From JAXDAY01 sp034679345 (GTDB lineage: Bacteria > Eisenbacteria > RBG-16-71-46 > CAIMUX01 > VGJL01), in the NCBI GenBank assembly GCA_034679345.1, contig JAXDAY010000031.1:153923-217922 (forward strand): a stretch of 64,000 bases of DNA. The letters run 5' to 3'. Of the stretch, positions 45,473-54,347 are shown piece by piece. The translations under genes and the position numbers were made by a program. Numbering within the stretch: position 1 is the first letter of the stretch; every line of letters begins with the position of its first letter. The notes under the pieces are model-generated. The model saw only the letters and a list, made by a program, of their open reading frames with translations, was not told the DNA's origin and did no database searches.

Positions 45473-47253
45473 TCCCTCGCGACGTGGCGAGCCTTCCCCA
45501 GCTCGCCGTGCGCATCGCCGGGGCGCGCGGCGGCGCCGTGGGATTCCTCGTCCCCACGGACGAGGGCTTCTTGCCCGTCTCCTATCGGGAATGGCTCGCG
45601 TCGATCGAGCGGCTCGCCTGCGGACTCCGCCACCTGGGAGTGGTCCCCGGCGATCGCGTCCTCTTGAGCATGGAAACTTGCTTCGAGTGGCTCCAGTGCG
45701 ATCTGGCGGTCATGAGCTGCGGAGCCTGGACCGTTCCGGTGTATCCGAATCTCCCTGGCGCGCAGCTGAACTACGGCATCGAGGACGCGCGTCCCCGCTT
45801 CGCGATCGTCGGCCGGCGCGAACTCGCCATCCGCCTCCTGGAGGCGCCCTCGCTGCGCAAGGAGATCTCGACGATCCTTCTCCTGGATGGCGATCCTCCA
45901 GCGGAGACGGGCATTCGCTGGGAGAAGGTGCGCGACTGGAGCGAGAGAGCAGTCCCGACCGCGGATGAGCTGCGCGCGCTGCGCGATGTGCGCGAAGGCA
46001 TTCGCAGCGACGATCCGGCGACGATCATCTACACATCGGGCACGTCCACGGTCCCCAAGGGCGTCGTTCTGACCCACGGAAACATCATCGGAAACGCCCG
46101 ATCTCTGCTGGAAGCCTTCACGCTCTCGCCAAGCGACCGGTATCTCGCCTTCCTGCCGCTCGCGCACATCTTCGAGCGCACGGTCGAGTACTGCATCAGC
46201 GCGGCCGGGGTCCCGATCGCCTATGCCCACGGCGTCGACACGGTCGCGAAGGACGCCTCGATGATCCGTCCGACCTTCCTCCTCGGCGTGCCGCGATTCT
46301 TCGAACGGGTGCTCTTCACCGTCCGACGCAACGCGGAGGCTCGCGGTCCGATCGCCCGCAACCTCTATCGAATCGCGGAGCGGGGCGCGATCCGCCGTGG
46401 GCGAAAAGGGCCTGCCGCCGCCCGGCGCCGGCTCTGGGGGGTGGACGCCTTGCTGCAGGAGCTCTTCTTCGAGCCGCTTCGGGAGAAGCTGGGCGGGAAG
46501 ATCCGCTTTGTCGTCTCCGGCAGCGCGCCGCTCGGCGCGGCCGAGAGCTTCTTCTTCACTGGAGCGCGAATCCCCTTGCTCGAAGGGTACGGGCTCACCG
46601 AGGCGGGACCCGTCGTCTCGGTAAACACCTTCGAGGCGTGGAAGGCCTACTCCGTCGGCCGGCCGATCCCGGGAGTCGAGGCGAGACTCGGGGAGGACTC
46701 CGAGATCCTGGTCCGATCCGCTGGAGTGATGAGCGGCTACTGGAACCTCGAGGGAGAGACCCAGGCCGCGCTTCAGGGGGGATGGCTTCACACGGGAGAT
46801 CTGGGGGAGATCGACCCGCGCGGCTTCATCACGCTCACCGGGCGGAAGAAGGACCTGATCGTGACCTCAGGAGGCAAGAACATCTCTCCCAGGGGGATCG
46901 AGGATCGCCTCCGCTCGAGCCCGCTCATCCGCGAGGCCGTCCTCTTCGGCGATCGACGTCCCTACCTCGTGGCGTTGATCCTCCCCGATCCGGCGGGGCT
47001 GGAGGAGGCCCTCGGCGCGATCGGCGTCGGCTCCTTGCAGCAAGGCCAGGTCCGCAACCTGCTGAGACGGGAGATCCAGCGCCTGACGGCCGACCTCGCC
47101 CCGCACGAGCGGATCCGCGGGTTCGAGATCCTCGACGAACCCCCCTCGATCGAGGCGGGGACCCTCACCCCGACCCTCAAGATCCGGCGGGCCGCCCTCG
47201 AGGCCGCCTACGCCGAACGGATCGCGGCTCTCTATGAGGGGCGTCGGGGCTGA
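45469..47253 (+). CDS. AMP-forming long-chain acyl-CoA synthetase
   Basis: This encodes 594 aa from the GTG at 45469, overlapping the preceding stop. ANL-superfamily motifs: P-loop 'YTSGTSTVPKGVVLTH' (residues ~189-204), 'GYGLTEAGPVVS', 'WLHTGDLGEIDPRG' and 'GRKKDLIVTSGGKNISP' with the catalytic Lys region at the C-terminus. It activates fatty acids to acyl-CoA for degradation or lipid synthesis; cytosolic or membrane-associated. Length and motif set fit the FAA1/FadD15-like branch. Confidence 0.92.
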   Translation: MIPRDVASLPQLAVRIAGARGGAVGFLVPTDEGFLPVSYREWLASIERLACGLRHLGVVPGDRVLLSMETCFEWLQCDLAVMSCGAWTVPVYPNLPGAQLNYGIEDARPRFAIVGRRELAIRLLEAPSLRKEISTILLLDGDPPAETGIRWEKVRDWSERAVPTADELRALRDVREGIRSDDPATIIYTSGTSTVPKGVVLTHGNIIGNARSLLEAFTLSPSDRYLAFLPLAHIFERTVEYCISAAGVPIAYAHGVDTVAKDASMIRPTFLLGVPRFFERVLFTVRRNAEARGPIARNLYRIAERGAIRRGRKGPAAARRRLWGVDALLQELFFEPLREKLGGKIRFVVSGSAPLGAAESFFFTGARIPLLEGYGLTEAGPVVSVNTFEAWKAYSVGRPIPGVEARLGEDSEILVRSAGVMSGYWNLEGETQAALQGGWLHTGDLGEIDPRGFITLTGRKKDLIVTSGGKNISPRGIEDRLRSSPLIREAVLFGDRRPYLVALILPDPAGLEEALGAIGVGSLQQGQVRNLLRREIQRLTADLAPHERIRGFEILDEPPSIEAGTLTPTLKIRRAALEAAYAERIAALYEGRRG

Positions 47254-47324
47254 AACGCCAATCTCGACCCCGCCCCTCGAATCTGCTAAACTCTTGTATC
47301 GGGCCGGTTCGGCCGGGGAGGATC

Positions 47325-48863
47325 ATGCGCGTAGCTTTTGTTGAAGATACGATTCGCTTCTCGATCCCCCTGGGAATCACGGGAATCGCTTCGATGCTCC
47401 GAACCGGCGGGCATGAGGTCGGCCTCTTCATTATCGGAAACGACCTGGAGGCGGCGATCGACCGGATCGCATCGTTCACCCCCGACGCCGTCTGCTTCAG
47501 CGTGATGTCGGGAAGCCACCAGGGCTACTACGCCTTCGCCCGTCGTCTCAAGGAACGAACCGGCCTGCCCACGATCTGGGGGGGCCCACACCCGACCTTC
47601 TTCCCCGAGATGGTCGAGCTGCCCTGGGTCGACGCGGTCTGCGTGGGCGAGGGGGAGGAAGCCGCCCTGGCCTTCGCCGATCGCTTCGACGCCGAGGGCG
47701 GGCGCCTGCCGCTCGAGACGCCCAACTTCTGGGTGAAGCGGGACGGCGAGATCCGCAAGAACTCCATCCTGCCGCGCAATCGACATCTCGACGATCTGCC
47801 CTACCCCGCGAGGGACCTCTACACCGATCAGTTCCCGGTCCTGCGCAAGCATGGGATCAAGCACTTCATGGCGCACCGTGGATGCCCCTACAAGTGCACC
47901 TACTGCTTCAACGACTCGTACAATCAGCTCTACCGGGAGCAGGCGGGAGACAAGAAGGTCTTCAGTTCCCGGTCGCCCGACAACATCGTCGATGAGATCC
48001 TCTGGCTCCGCGAGCGCGTCCCGGTCCGCATGGTCGCCTTCGTCGACGACGTCTTCACGCTGCATCGCCGCTGGACCCTCGAGTTCGCCGAGATCTATGC
48101 GCGGCGCTGCCGGATCCCTTTCAGCTTCAACACCCGGTTCGACAACGTCGACGCCGTGGTCGTTCCCGCTCTGGCCGATGCAGGGTTGCGCCTCGTCTAC
48201 GCGGGCGTGGAGTCGGGCGACGAGTTCATCCGCAACACGGTCATGAAGCGGCAGATGTCCGAGCAATCGATGTACGAGGCGGCCGCGCTCTACAAGAAGC
48301 ATGGGGTCAAGCTGCTCACGGAGAACGTCATCGGCGTCCCCGGCGAGACGCTCGAGTCGGCGATGCGCACCCTGCGGGTGAACATGAGGATCAAGCCCGA
48401 CATCGCCAACGCTTCGGTCTTCGCCCCCTACCCGAAGCTCGAGATGACCCGTTACGCGATCGAGAAGCGATACTTCGACGGCGACTTCGATCGCCTGAAC
48501 TCGAACTACTACCACGACTCGGTGCTGCGCTTCGACGATCCCGCCGACAAGAACCGGATATTGAACCTCCGCTGCTTCTTCAGCATTCTCTCGCACCACC
48601 CCTGGCTTCTGCGGTTCGTCAGGCCGCTTCTGGAGCGAAAGCCGAACGCGCTGTTCCGCACCTTCGGCGATCTGGTCGACGGCTACTATCTGAAGCGCTG
48701 CGTCGCCTACAAGTTCTCCCTGGCGGACTTCATCACCACGTTGCGGCACTTCCTCGCCAACTACCGGCGCGGATCGGCCGCGGGCCGCACTGCGGAGGCC
48801 AAGCACCCTGCGATCGCCGCCGCCGCCGGATCCCGCCAGGACCGGACGCAGTCCCCATACTGA
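47325..48863 (+). CDS. B12-binding-domain radical SAM protein
   Basis: This encodes 512 aa with GGGGAGG upstream. Residues ~1-140 form a cobalamin-binding-like Rossmann domain ('SVMSGSHQGYYAFARRLKER', 'TIWGGPHPTFFPEM'). The radical SAM core has C187-x3-C191-x2-C194 ('GCPYKCTYCFND'). Later segments 'AFVDDVFTLHRRWTLEFAEI' and 'TRFDNVDAVVVPALADAGL' are typical of this class. Substrate unknown; such enzymes often methylate or modify lipids, glycans or bacteriochlorophyll-like compounds. Confidence 0.88.
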   Translation: MRVAFVEDTIRFSIPLGITGIASMLRTGGHEVGLFIIGNDLEAAIDRIASFTPDAVCFSVMSGSHQGYYAFARRLKERTGLPTIWGGPHPTFFPEMVELPWVDAVCVGEGEEAALAFADRFDAEGGRLPLETPNFWVKRDGEIRKNSILPRNRHLDDLPYPARDLYTDQFPVLRKHGIKHFMAHRGCPYKCTYCFNDSYNQLYREQAGDKKVFSSRSPDNIVDEILWLRERVPVRMVAFVDDVFTLHRRWTLEFAEIYARRCRIPFSFNTRFDNVDAVVVPALADAGLRLVYAGVESGDEFIRNTVMKRQMSEQSMYEAAALYKKHGVKLLTENVIGVPGETLESAMRTLRVNMRIKPDIANASVFAPYPKLEMTRYAIEKRYFDGDFDRLNSNYYHDSVLRFDDPADKNRILNLRCFFSILSHHPWLLRFVRPLLERKPNALFRTFGDLVDGYYLKRCVAYKFSLADFITTLRHFLANYRRGSAAGRTAEAKHPAIAAAAGSRQDRTQSPY

Positions 48864-48955
48864 GACCGCCGCCCGCCTCGTCGCTTGACCGCGCGGGATC
48901 GCGCACCTAGGATGCCCGCCGTCCGCATGTGGAGTCATCGAGCGGAGGATTTCGT

Positions 48956-50299
48956 TTGGCGGGAGGGAGCCTGAAGCGCGCGCCGAAACGCAAGGGGATC
49001 GTCGTCTGCCTTGCGGCGATCCTGCTCATCCGTTTCGGCCTGATGTGCTTGCCCGGCTATCCGCCGGATCTTCAAACCTACAAGCTCTGGGCGCTCGTCG
49101 CCGGCGTGCGCGGCATTCACACGATCTACGACTCGCCCGAGCCGTACGACCCGGCGCGCTTGAGCCGGCAGACCGGGCCGGAGGCGAAGCCGATCGACCA
49201 GCTCCAGGCGAACTACGACTACCCGCCGCTCTACGCCTACATCCTGGCCCCGTTCGGCTGGATCTACGCGACGCTCGCCGGAGATCCCGGACGAGATTAC
49301 GCTCGCTCGCTCGCCTTCACCGTCCTCGTCAAGATCCCGCCCCTCCTCTTCGATCTGGCTATCGCGCTCCTGCTCCTTCGGAGGATTCGCGCGCGCGGCG
49401 GGCTCTCGGGATGGCCGCCTTCCGCCGCGGCGCTCGCCGCCTTCGTCTACTTCGCCATGCCGCCGGTTCTCTTCGATTCGGCCTACTGGGGGCAACCCGA
49501 CTCGATCCACACATTCTTCGTGTTGATGGCCCTCTTCTGGGCGCTCGACGGCCACGCGGCGCGGACGGGGGTGGCGATCGCGCTGGCGTGCCTCATGAAG
49601 CCTCTCGGGTTTCCATTCGCGCCCCTGGTCGGGCTGGCGCTGCTCTTGCGCGCGGGCTGGAGGCGGACCGCCCTCGCGGCGTGCGCGGCCCTGGGCGCCG
49701 GGCTTCTCCTCTTTCTTCCCTATATCCTCAGCGGGGCGGGTCCTCTCGTCTGGGAGCGCTTCACCGGGCACTTCGGCCTCATGCCCTTCACCTCGGTGAA
49801 TGCCCACAACCTCTGGTGGCTCCTCGGATCGTGGCGATCGGCGGCGGAGCCGATCCTCGGACCGCTGACGCCCACCGCGATCGGACTCGCTCTCTTCGCC
49901 GCCGCCTGCGCCGTCGTCCTCCTCGCGGCGTGGAGGGCGAGCCGGAAGTCTCCGGCGGAGGAGCCATGGATTCTGGCGGGAGCCGCGATCGCCTTCTCCT
50001 TCTTCTTCTTCTCGACCCACATGCATGAGAACCACCTCTTCGCGATTCTGCCCTTCGCCGTGATCCTCTCGGGCCGCGATCGCTCCTGGCGGGCCTGGGC
50101 ATGGGGGATCGCGCTCGCGGCGCTCCTCAACATGGCGATCCACGACCAATCGCTCGGGAAGATCCTCTTCGGGAATCCGCGCGAGAGCGCAGCGTTGCGG
50201 GCGATCGCCGGCGCGAACGCGGTCTTCGTCTCGCTGCTCTATGCAGGCTTCTGGTTTCTCGGCGCGCGGCGTTTCCGGGCGCGGCTTACCTCTGGATGA
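48956..50299 (+). CDS. GT-C-type membrane glycosyltransferase
   Basis: This encodes 447 aa from a TTG at 48956 with GGAGG seven bases upstream; a GTG nine codons earlier lacks such a site. About 10-11 helices. The first periplasmic loop carries 'GYPPDLQTYKLWA' and 'ANYDYPPLYAYIL', the acidic and Tyr/Pro features of polyprenyl-phosphate-dependent transferases; 'AYWGQPDSIHTFF' is the second typical loop. It likely transfers a sugar from a lipid carrier outside the inner membrane. Overlaps the convergent gene by 14 bp. Confidence 0.78.
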   Translation: MAGGSLKRAPKRKGIVVCLAAILLIRFGLMCLPGYPPDLQTYKLWALVAGVRGIHTIYDSPEPYDPARLSRQTGPEAKPIDQLQANYDYPPLYAYILAPFGWIYATLAGDPGRDYARSLAFTVLVKIPPLLFDLAIALLLLRRIRARGGLSGWPPSAAALAAFVYFAMPPVLFDSAYWGQPDSIHTFFVLMALFWALDGHAARTGVAIALACLMKPLGFPFAPLVGLALLLRAGWRRTALAACAALGAGLLLFLPYILSGAGPLVWERFTGHFGLMPFTSVNAHNLWWLLGSWRSAAEPILGPLTPTAIGLALFAAACAVVLLAAWRASRKSPAEEPWILAGAAIAFSFFFFSTHMHENHLFAILPFAVILSGRDRSWRAWAWGIALAALLNMAIHDQSLGKILFGNPRESAALRAIAGANAVFVSLLYAGFWFLGARRFRARLTSG

Positions 50300-52469
50300 C
50301 GAGCCGGCTTCCTCCGTGGGCCCTTCCGGGATCCGACCGCAGGAAGTAGATCCCGCCCGGCACGACCCGGCCCGCCTCGTCGCGCCCGTCCCACTGGAGA
50401 GGCTCGGCGCCGTCCGATCGGCCCTCGCGCTCGAGAGTGCGCACGCGCCGCCCTCCGACATCGAAGATCGAGATCCAGATCCGTTCGCCCGGCGGCGCCG
50501 GGACGCGCAGGCGCACGGATCCCGTGGATGGGTTGGGCCACGCGAGGATCCTGCCGATGCTCGCGCCCGCGACCCCGGCCGGATCGGCCAGCCCCGAGGG
50601 GATCGCGCAATGGGCGCGCGCGACCCCCAGGAATGGCTGATCGGCGACATAGAGGCGGTCTCCCGCGATCGCCAGCCCCTGGCTGACGCCTGGGGTGTCG
50701 AGCTCGCCTGCGATCGATGGCTGCGCCGGGTCGCTCACGTCGATGACGAAGACCCCGGCGTCGGTTCCCGTAGAGACATAGACGTTCGCGCCGTCGACGG
50801 CGATGCGGTTTCCCACGGCGTTCAGCGCGAGCCGGCCGGCGATCTCGGGTCGCCGCGGATCGGAGACGTCGATCACATAGAATCCCCGGTCGTTTCCCGT
50901 CGCGTAGGCCCAGTCGCCGGCGACCGCGACCGCGTAGCCTCCGCCGTCGAGCGAGATCGCGCCGACCGCCTCGGGCGCGCTTGAGTCGGAGACATCGACG
51001 ACGACGAGACCCTCCGACTTATCGACGATGTATGCGTAGCTGCCCGACGCCGCGACCCGGCGCGCCAGTCTGCGTGAGGAGGTGCGCAGGACGGAAGCGA
51101 GCATGGGCCGGGCGTGATCGGTCGCATCCACGATGCAGAAATCTCCCGCCGCGACGAAGACGATGCTTCCCTGGACGGCGAGATCCCATGCCGGCCACTC
51201 GAGGTGGAGGCTCGACACGATCCTGGGCGCGCTCGGGTCGGCCACCTGGACCACGGAGACGCCTCCGTCCCAGTTCGCCGTGTACGCGAAGTCGCCTTCG
51301 ACCTCGATCGCTAGACCCTCGGACTCCCTGGGGAGGGAGACTGAACTCAACGAGATCGGATCCTCCGGGTCGGCGACGCTGAAGATCTGCACGCCGTCCT
51401 CGAAGCAAGCCAGGTACGCGAGCGTGTCCCGGATCGCCACATCGATCGCGGAGACTCCCTCGATCGACTCGAGCATTGCGATGTTCCTGGGCTCCCGTCC
51501 CAGAGAGAAAGTTTCCAGGCTGGTGGTCGCGGCGATGTAGGCGCGCGAGTCGCCCACCGCGATGCCCCACGCCGTCGTCGCCGTCCTCAGGCCTCCGATC
51601 TTCACGGGCGCCGTCGGCTTGGTCACATCCACGGTCTGGATGCCTTCCAACCAGCTCGAGAGGCAAGCGTATCCTTCGTGGACGGCGATGCCGTAGGTGT
51701 AGCCGGTCAACGGGAGCGAGCCGACCACCTCGAAGGCCCCGCCATCGGCGATCCGCGCGATCGCGAGCCCCCCGTCGCCGCTGGCGACGTAGGCGTAGCT
51801 CGAGTCGAGGACGACTCCCTGCGCGGAGCCCGGCATCGCGAGCTCGGCGACGATCGCCGGAGAGAGAGGATCGCTGATGTCGATCCATAGAAGCCCGGCA
51901 TCCTCGGCGGCCACGTAGAGTCGATCGCCGGCGATCGCGATGTCCCAGGCCCAGCTCGGGGTCGCCACCTCGGCGACGATCTGCGGCGCGTCGGGCGAGG
52001 AGATGTCAACCACCTCGAGCGCGGAGGGGGCGTAGTTGGGGAAGCGCGCCTCTCCGATGTAGGCGTACTCCCCGGAGACCGCGATCGATACCGCCGGCAG
52101 AGCCGTCTCGAGACTCGCGACGATCGAGGCGTGCGACGGATCGCGCACATCGATCACCTGTAACCCGGCGAAGAGGTCGGCGACATATGCGAAGCCGCCG
52201 ACGATCGCGATGTCGGTGGCATCGCCGGGAGTGAGGAGGTAGCCGATCTCCACGGGCCCGGATGGATCTCGCAGATCGAGAATCCGCACGCCCGCCTCGG
52301 AAGATGCGACATAGCCCAGCGCGTCCACGATCGAAACACTCAGCGCCGTGCCCGGCAGGGGAGTCGATGCGAGCCAGTGGAGACCTGCTCCGTAGTCCTC
52401 GCAACCGGCTCTCGCGCGCGATGCGATCAGGATGGCGGAGATGACGAGGACGACTCGAAGGGGACGCAT
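50286..52469 (-). CDS. exported LVIVD-repeat beta-propeller protein with FlgD-type C-terminal domain
   Basis: This encodes 727 aa with a signal peptide ending near 'SRARA'. More than a dozen ~40-residue repeats follow, each with the pattern 'GDYAYVA...GLxVIDVSDPxxPxxVG', the LVIVD signature (for example 'AYVADLFAGLQVIDVRDP'). They should form one or two propellers. The last ~85 residues are a FlgD Ig-like domain ('ILAWPNPSTGSVRLRV' to 'GIYFLRSDPG'). Predicted cell-surface or secreted; ligand unknown. Confidence 0.85.
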   Translation of the reverse strand: MRPLRVVLVISAILIASRARAGCEDYGAGLHWLASTPLPGTALSVSIVDALGYVASSEAGVRILDLRDPSGPVEIGYLLTPGDATDIAIVGGFAYVADLFAGLQVIDVRDPSHASIVASLETALPAVSIAVSGEYAYIGEARFPNYAPSALEVVDISSPDAPQIVAEVATPSWAWDIAIAGDRLYVAAEDAGLLWIDISDPLSPAIVAELAMPGSAQGVVLDSSYAYVASGDGGLAIARIADGGAFEVVGSLPLTGYTYGIAVHEGYACLSSWLEGIQTVDVTKPTAPVKIGGLRTATTAWGIAVGDSRAYIAATTSLETFSLGREPRNIAMLESIEGVSAIDVAIRDTLAYLACFEDGVQIFSVADPEDPISLSSVSLPRESEGLAIEVEGDFAYTANWDGGVSVVQVADPSAPRIVSSLHLEWPAWDLAVQGSIVFVAAGDFCIVDATDHARPMLASVLRTSSRRLARRVAASGSYAYIVDKSEGLVVVDVSDSSAPEAVGAISLDGGGYAVAVAGDWAYATGNDRGFYVIDVSDPRRPEIAGRLALNAVGNRIAVDGANVYVSTGTDAGVFVIDVSDPAQPSIAGELDTPGVSQGLAIAGDRLYVADQPFLGVARAHCAIPSGLADPAGVAGASIGRILAWPNPSTGSVRLRVPAPPGERIWISIFDVGGRRVRTLEREGRSDGAEPLQWDGRDEAGRVVPGGIYFLRSDPGRAHGGSRLVIQR

Positions 52470-52587
52470 GACGACTCCCGCGCCCGTATCGAAGCGATCC
52501 GCCGGCGCTGCGGAACGCTCGCACGGCCGAGGAGAATCCTAATCCCCGCTCCCGCGCGTCGCAACGAGAAGAGCGCAGAGTCCGCTT

Positions 52588-53112
52588 CTATTTCGTCACC
52601 GGGACGCGCAACGCATCGTTGAAGCGGTTGAAGTAGTTGAAGAGTCCGGCGACGGCGGCGATTTCCACGATCGCGCCCTCGTCGTAGTGTCGCGCGAGCG
52701 CCGAATAAGCGGCGTCGTCGATCGAGTGAGGGTCAATCGTCATCGCCAGCGAGAACTCGAGGGCGAGGCGAGAGGGCTCATCGAAGCGCTCGAAGCGGCC
52801 CGCCCGTGCGGAGTCGATCTCCTCGGCCGTCGCGCCGCACCGTCCTGCCAGGACGGAGTGGGAAGCGAGTCAGTACTCGCAGCAGTTGTGTCCCGAAACC
52901 GCGACGGCGATCAGCTCCTTGAGCTTCGCCTCGACGCTGCCCGCTGACATGACCGCGCGGAAGTGGCGGATCATCGTCTGCAGGAGCTCCGGCCGGTGCG
53001 CCATCGTCCGGAACATGTTCGGGACGTTCCCGCGCTCCCGCTGGTAGGTCTCGAAGATCTCCCGAACCTCTCCTGTCGACTGGTCGATCTCGATGCGCCG
53101 GACCCGGTCCAT
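52588..53112 (-). CDS. AhpD/carboxymuconolactone decarboxylase-family peroxidase with in-frame TGA, candidate selenoprotein
   Basis: The frame starts at the ATG at 53112, reaches TGA at 52872-52870 and continues without interruption to TAG at 52590-52588, giving 174 residues with position 81 as the TGA. The catalytic region reads C78-E-Y-[TGA]81-L-A-S-H85, with E66 twelve residues before C78. That matches AhpD's Glu118/Cys130-x2-Cys133-x3-His137 spacing, with TGA at the peroxidatic Cys. The part after the TGA ('DPHSIDDAAYSALARHYDEG', 'EIAAVAGLFNYFNRFNDALR') is standard for this family. Read-through as selenocysteine is the best explanation; a nonsense pseudogene is the alternative. It sits 3 bp after fbp. 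Confidence 0.8.
52840..52856 (-). promoter_or_regulatory. candidate bacterial SECIS hairpin inside the selenoprotein gene
   Basis: On the coding strand CCGTCCT-GGC-AGGACGG gives a perfect 7-bp stem with a three-base loop starting with G (or 6 bp with loop TGGCA). It begins 13 nt after the TGA; the loop starts 20 nt after it, within the 16-37 nt range described for bacterial SECIS elements that SelB reads. Confidence 0.7.
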
Positions 53113-53115
53113 GGC

Positions 53116-54138
53116 TCAATCCTCCTCCTGGTAGAGCGACTCCACCCAACCAACCTCGCGCAGGCTGCCCACGATCAGCGGCACCCGCTCGTGCAGCTCC
53201 CGCGGCGCCACGTCGAGCACCCTCCCGCGTCCGGTCGTCGCACGGCCGCCGGCGGCCTCGGCGATCATCGCCATCGGCGCCGCCTCGCTCAACAGGCGGA
53301 GTTTGCCGGCGCGGTTCTTCGAATCCGGGGGATAGATGAAGATGCCGCCGTAGAGGATCGTCCTGTGGAAGTCGGCCACGAGCGAGCCCACGTAGCGGGT
53401 CGAATAGGGTCTGCCGAGGGGGTTGTCGGTCCCCTTCAACCGCTCCACGATCCCTCGCATCGTGCGGCTCCAGCCGGAGGAGTTGCCCTCGTTCACGCTG
53501 TAGATCGCCCCGCCCTCCGGCATTCGCATCCTGGGGTGCGACAGGAGAAACTCACCCACCGTGGGATCGAGCGTGAAGCCGTGCACGTCGCGTCCGGTCG
53601 TGTAGACGAGGATGGTGCTCGATCCGTAGATGACATAGCCTGCCGCGACCTGGTCGCGCCCTCGCTGGAGGATGTCCTCGGCGCGGCCCGGGCCGCCATC
53701 GGGCGAGCGCCTCCTGTGGATCGAGAAGATCGAGCCGATCGAGACATTCGCATCGATATTGCTCGACCCGTCGAGGGGGTCGAAGGTCATCGCGTAGGGT
53801 CCCAGCGGGAACTCCTCGGGGATCGGGATCAGATCCTCGTTCTCCTCGGAAGACATGACGCAGAGGTGTCCCGTGTGGTGGACGTTTCGAATGATCGTCT
53901 CGTTGGCGAACTCATCGAGGATCTGCACGGCTTCGCCCTGCACGTTCGTCCGGCCGGTGAGCCCCAGGGCATCGACGAGTCCCGCCTTGCGCACCTCCCG
54001 GGAGATGATCTTCGCTGCGACCATCAGCTCCTGGAGCAGGGCGGTCAGGCTGCCCGTCGCTTCGGGATAGAGCTTCTGCTGCTCCGCCACGTGTTGGCTG
54101 AAAGTGATTCCGACTCTCGACCGGCGATCCGAACTCAT
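53116..54138 (-). CDS. fbp: class I fructose-1,6-bisphosphatase
   Basis: This encodes 340 aa; the ATG at 54138 follows GGAGGG and removes an unlikely upstream extension. Metal-binding 'SSEENED' and 'TFDPLDGSSNIDANVSIG' are the FBPase class I signatures. 'YSTRYVGSLVADFHRTILYGG' and 'PMAMIAEAAGGRA' with the C-terminal 'RVPLIVGS' complete the pattern. It dephosphorylates fructose-1,6-bisphosphate in gluconeogenesis. Followed immediately by the TGA-containing peroxidase gene, probably on one mRNA. Confidence 0.95.
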   Translation of the reverse strand: MSSDRRSRVGITFSQHVAEQQKLYPEATGSLTALLQELMVAAKIISREVRKAGLVDALGLTGRTNVQGEAVQILDEFANETIIRNVHHTGHLCVMSSEENEDLIPIPEEFPLGPYAMTFDPLDGSSNIDANVSIGSIFSIHRRRSPDGGPGRAEDILQRGRDQVAAGYVIYGSSTILVYTTGRDVHGFTLDPTVGEFLLSHPRMRMPEGGAIYSVNEGNSSGWSRTMRGIVERLKGTDNPLGRPYSTRYVGSLVADFHRTILYGGIFIYPPDSKNRAGKLRLLSEAAPMAMIAEAAGGRATTGRGRVLDVAPRELHERVPLIVGSLREVGWVESLYQEED

Positions 54139-54211
54139 TGCTCGACCCTCCACCGCGCCTCGCCGAGTATAGGACCGAGGGTCCATCCTTGGGAACGGCG
54201 CCAAAATGCGC

Positions 54212-54240
54212 TTGCCCGTCCGCAAACCCGTTCCTATAGT
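54212..54240 (+). promoter_or_regulatory. sigma70-type promoter for divIVA
   Basis: TTGCCC, a 17-base spacer and TATAGT form a well-spaced promoter in the 209-bp gap between the divergent fbp and divIVA genes, about 100 bp before the divIVA start. Confidence 0.55.
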
Positions 54241-54347
54241 ATCGGGCCTCAGGAATCGGCGGGGCCGAACTCGGGCGCGCGTCCTCCGGGTTCGCTGCGC
54301 CGCCGCGGCAACCCTGGAGCGACCGTCCAGGATGGAGGGTGTGGACC

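Noticed and set aside
52588..52869. Simple truncation: the peroxidase gene ends at the TGA and the rest is junk
   Set aside because: The 93 codons after the TGA keep the family's conserved C-terminus with no further stop or frameshift, which is not expected of decaying sequence.
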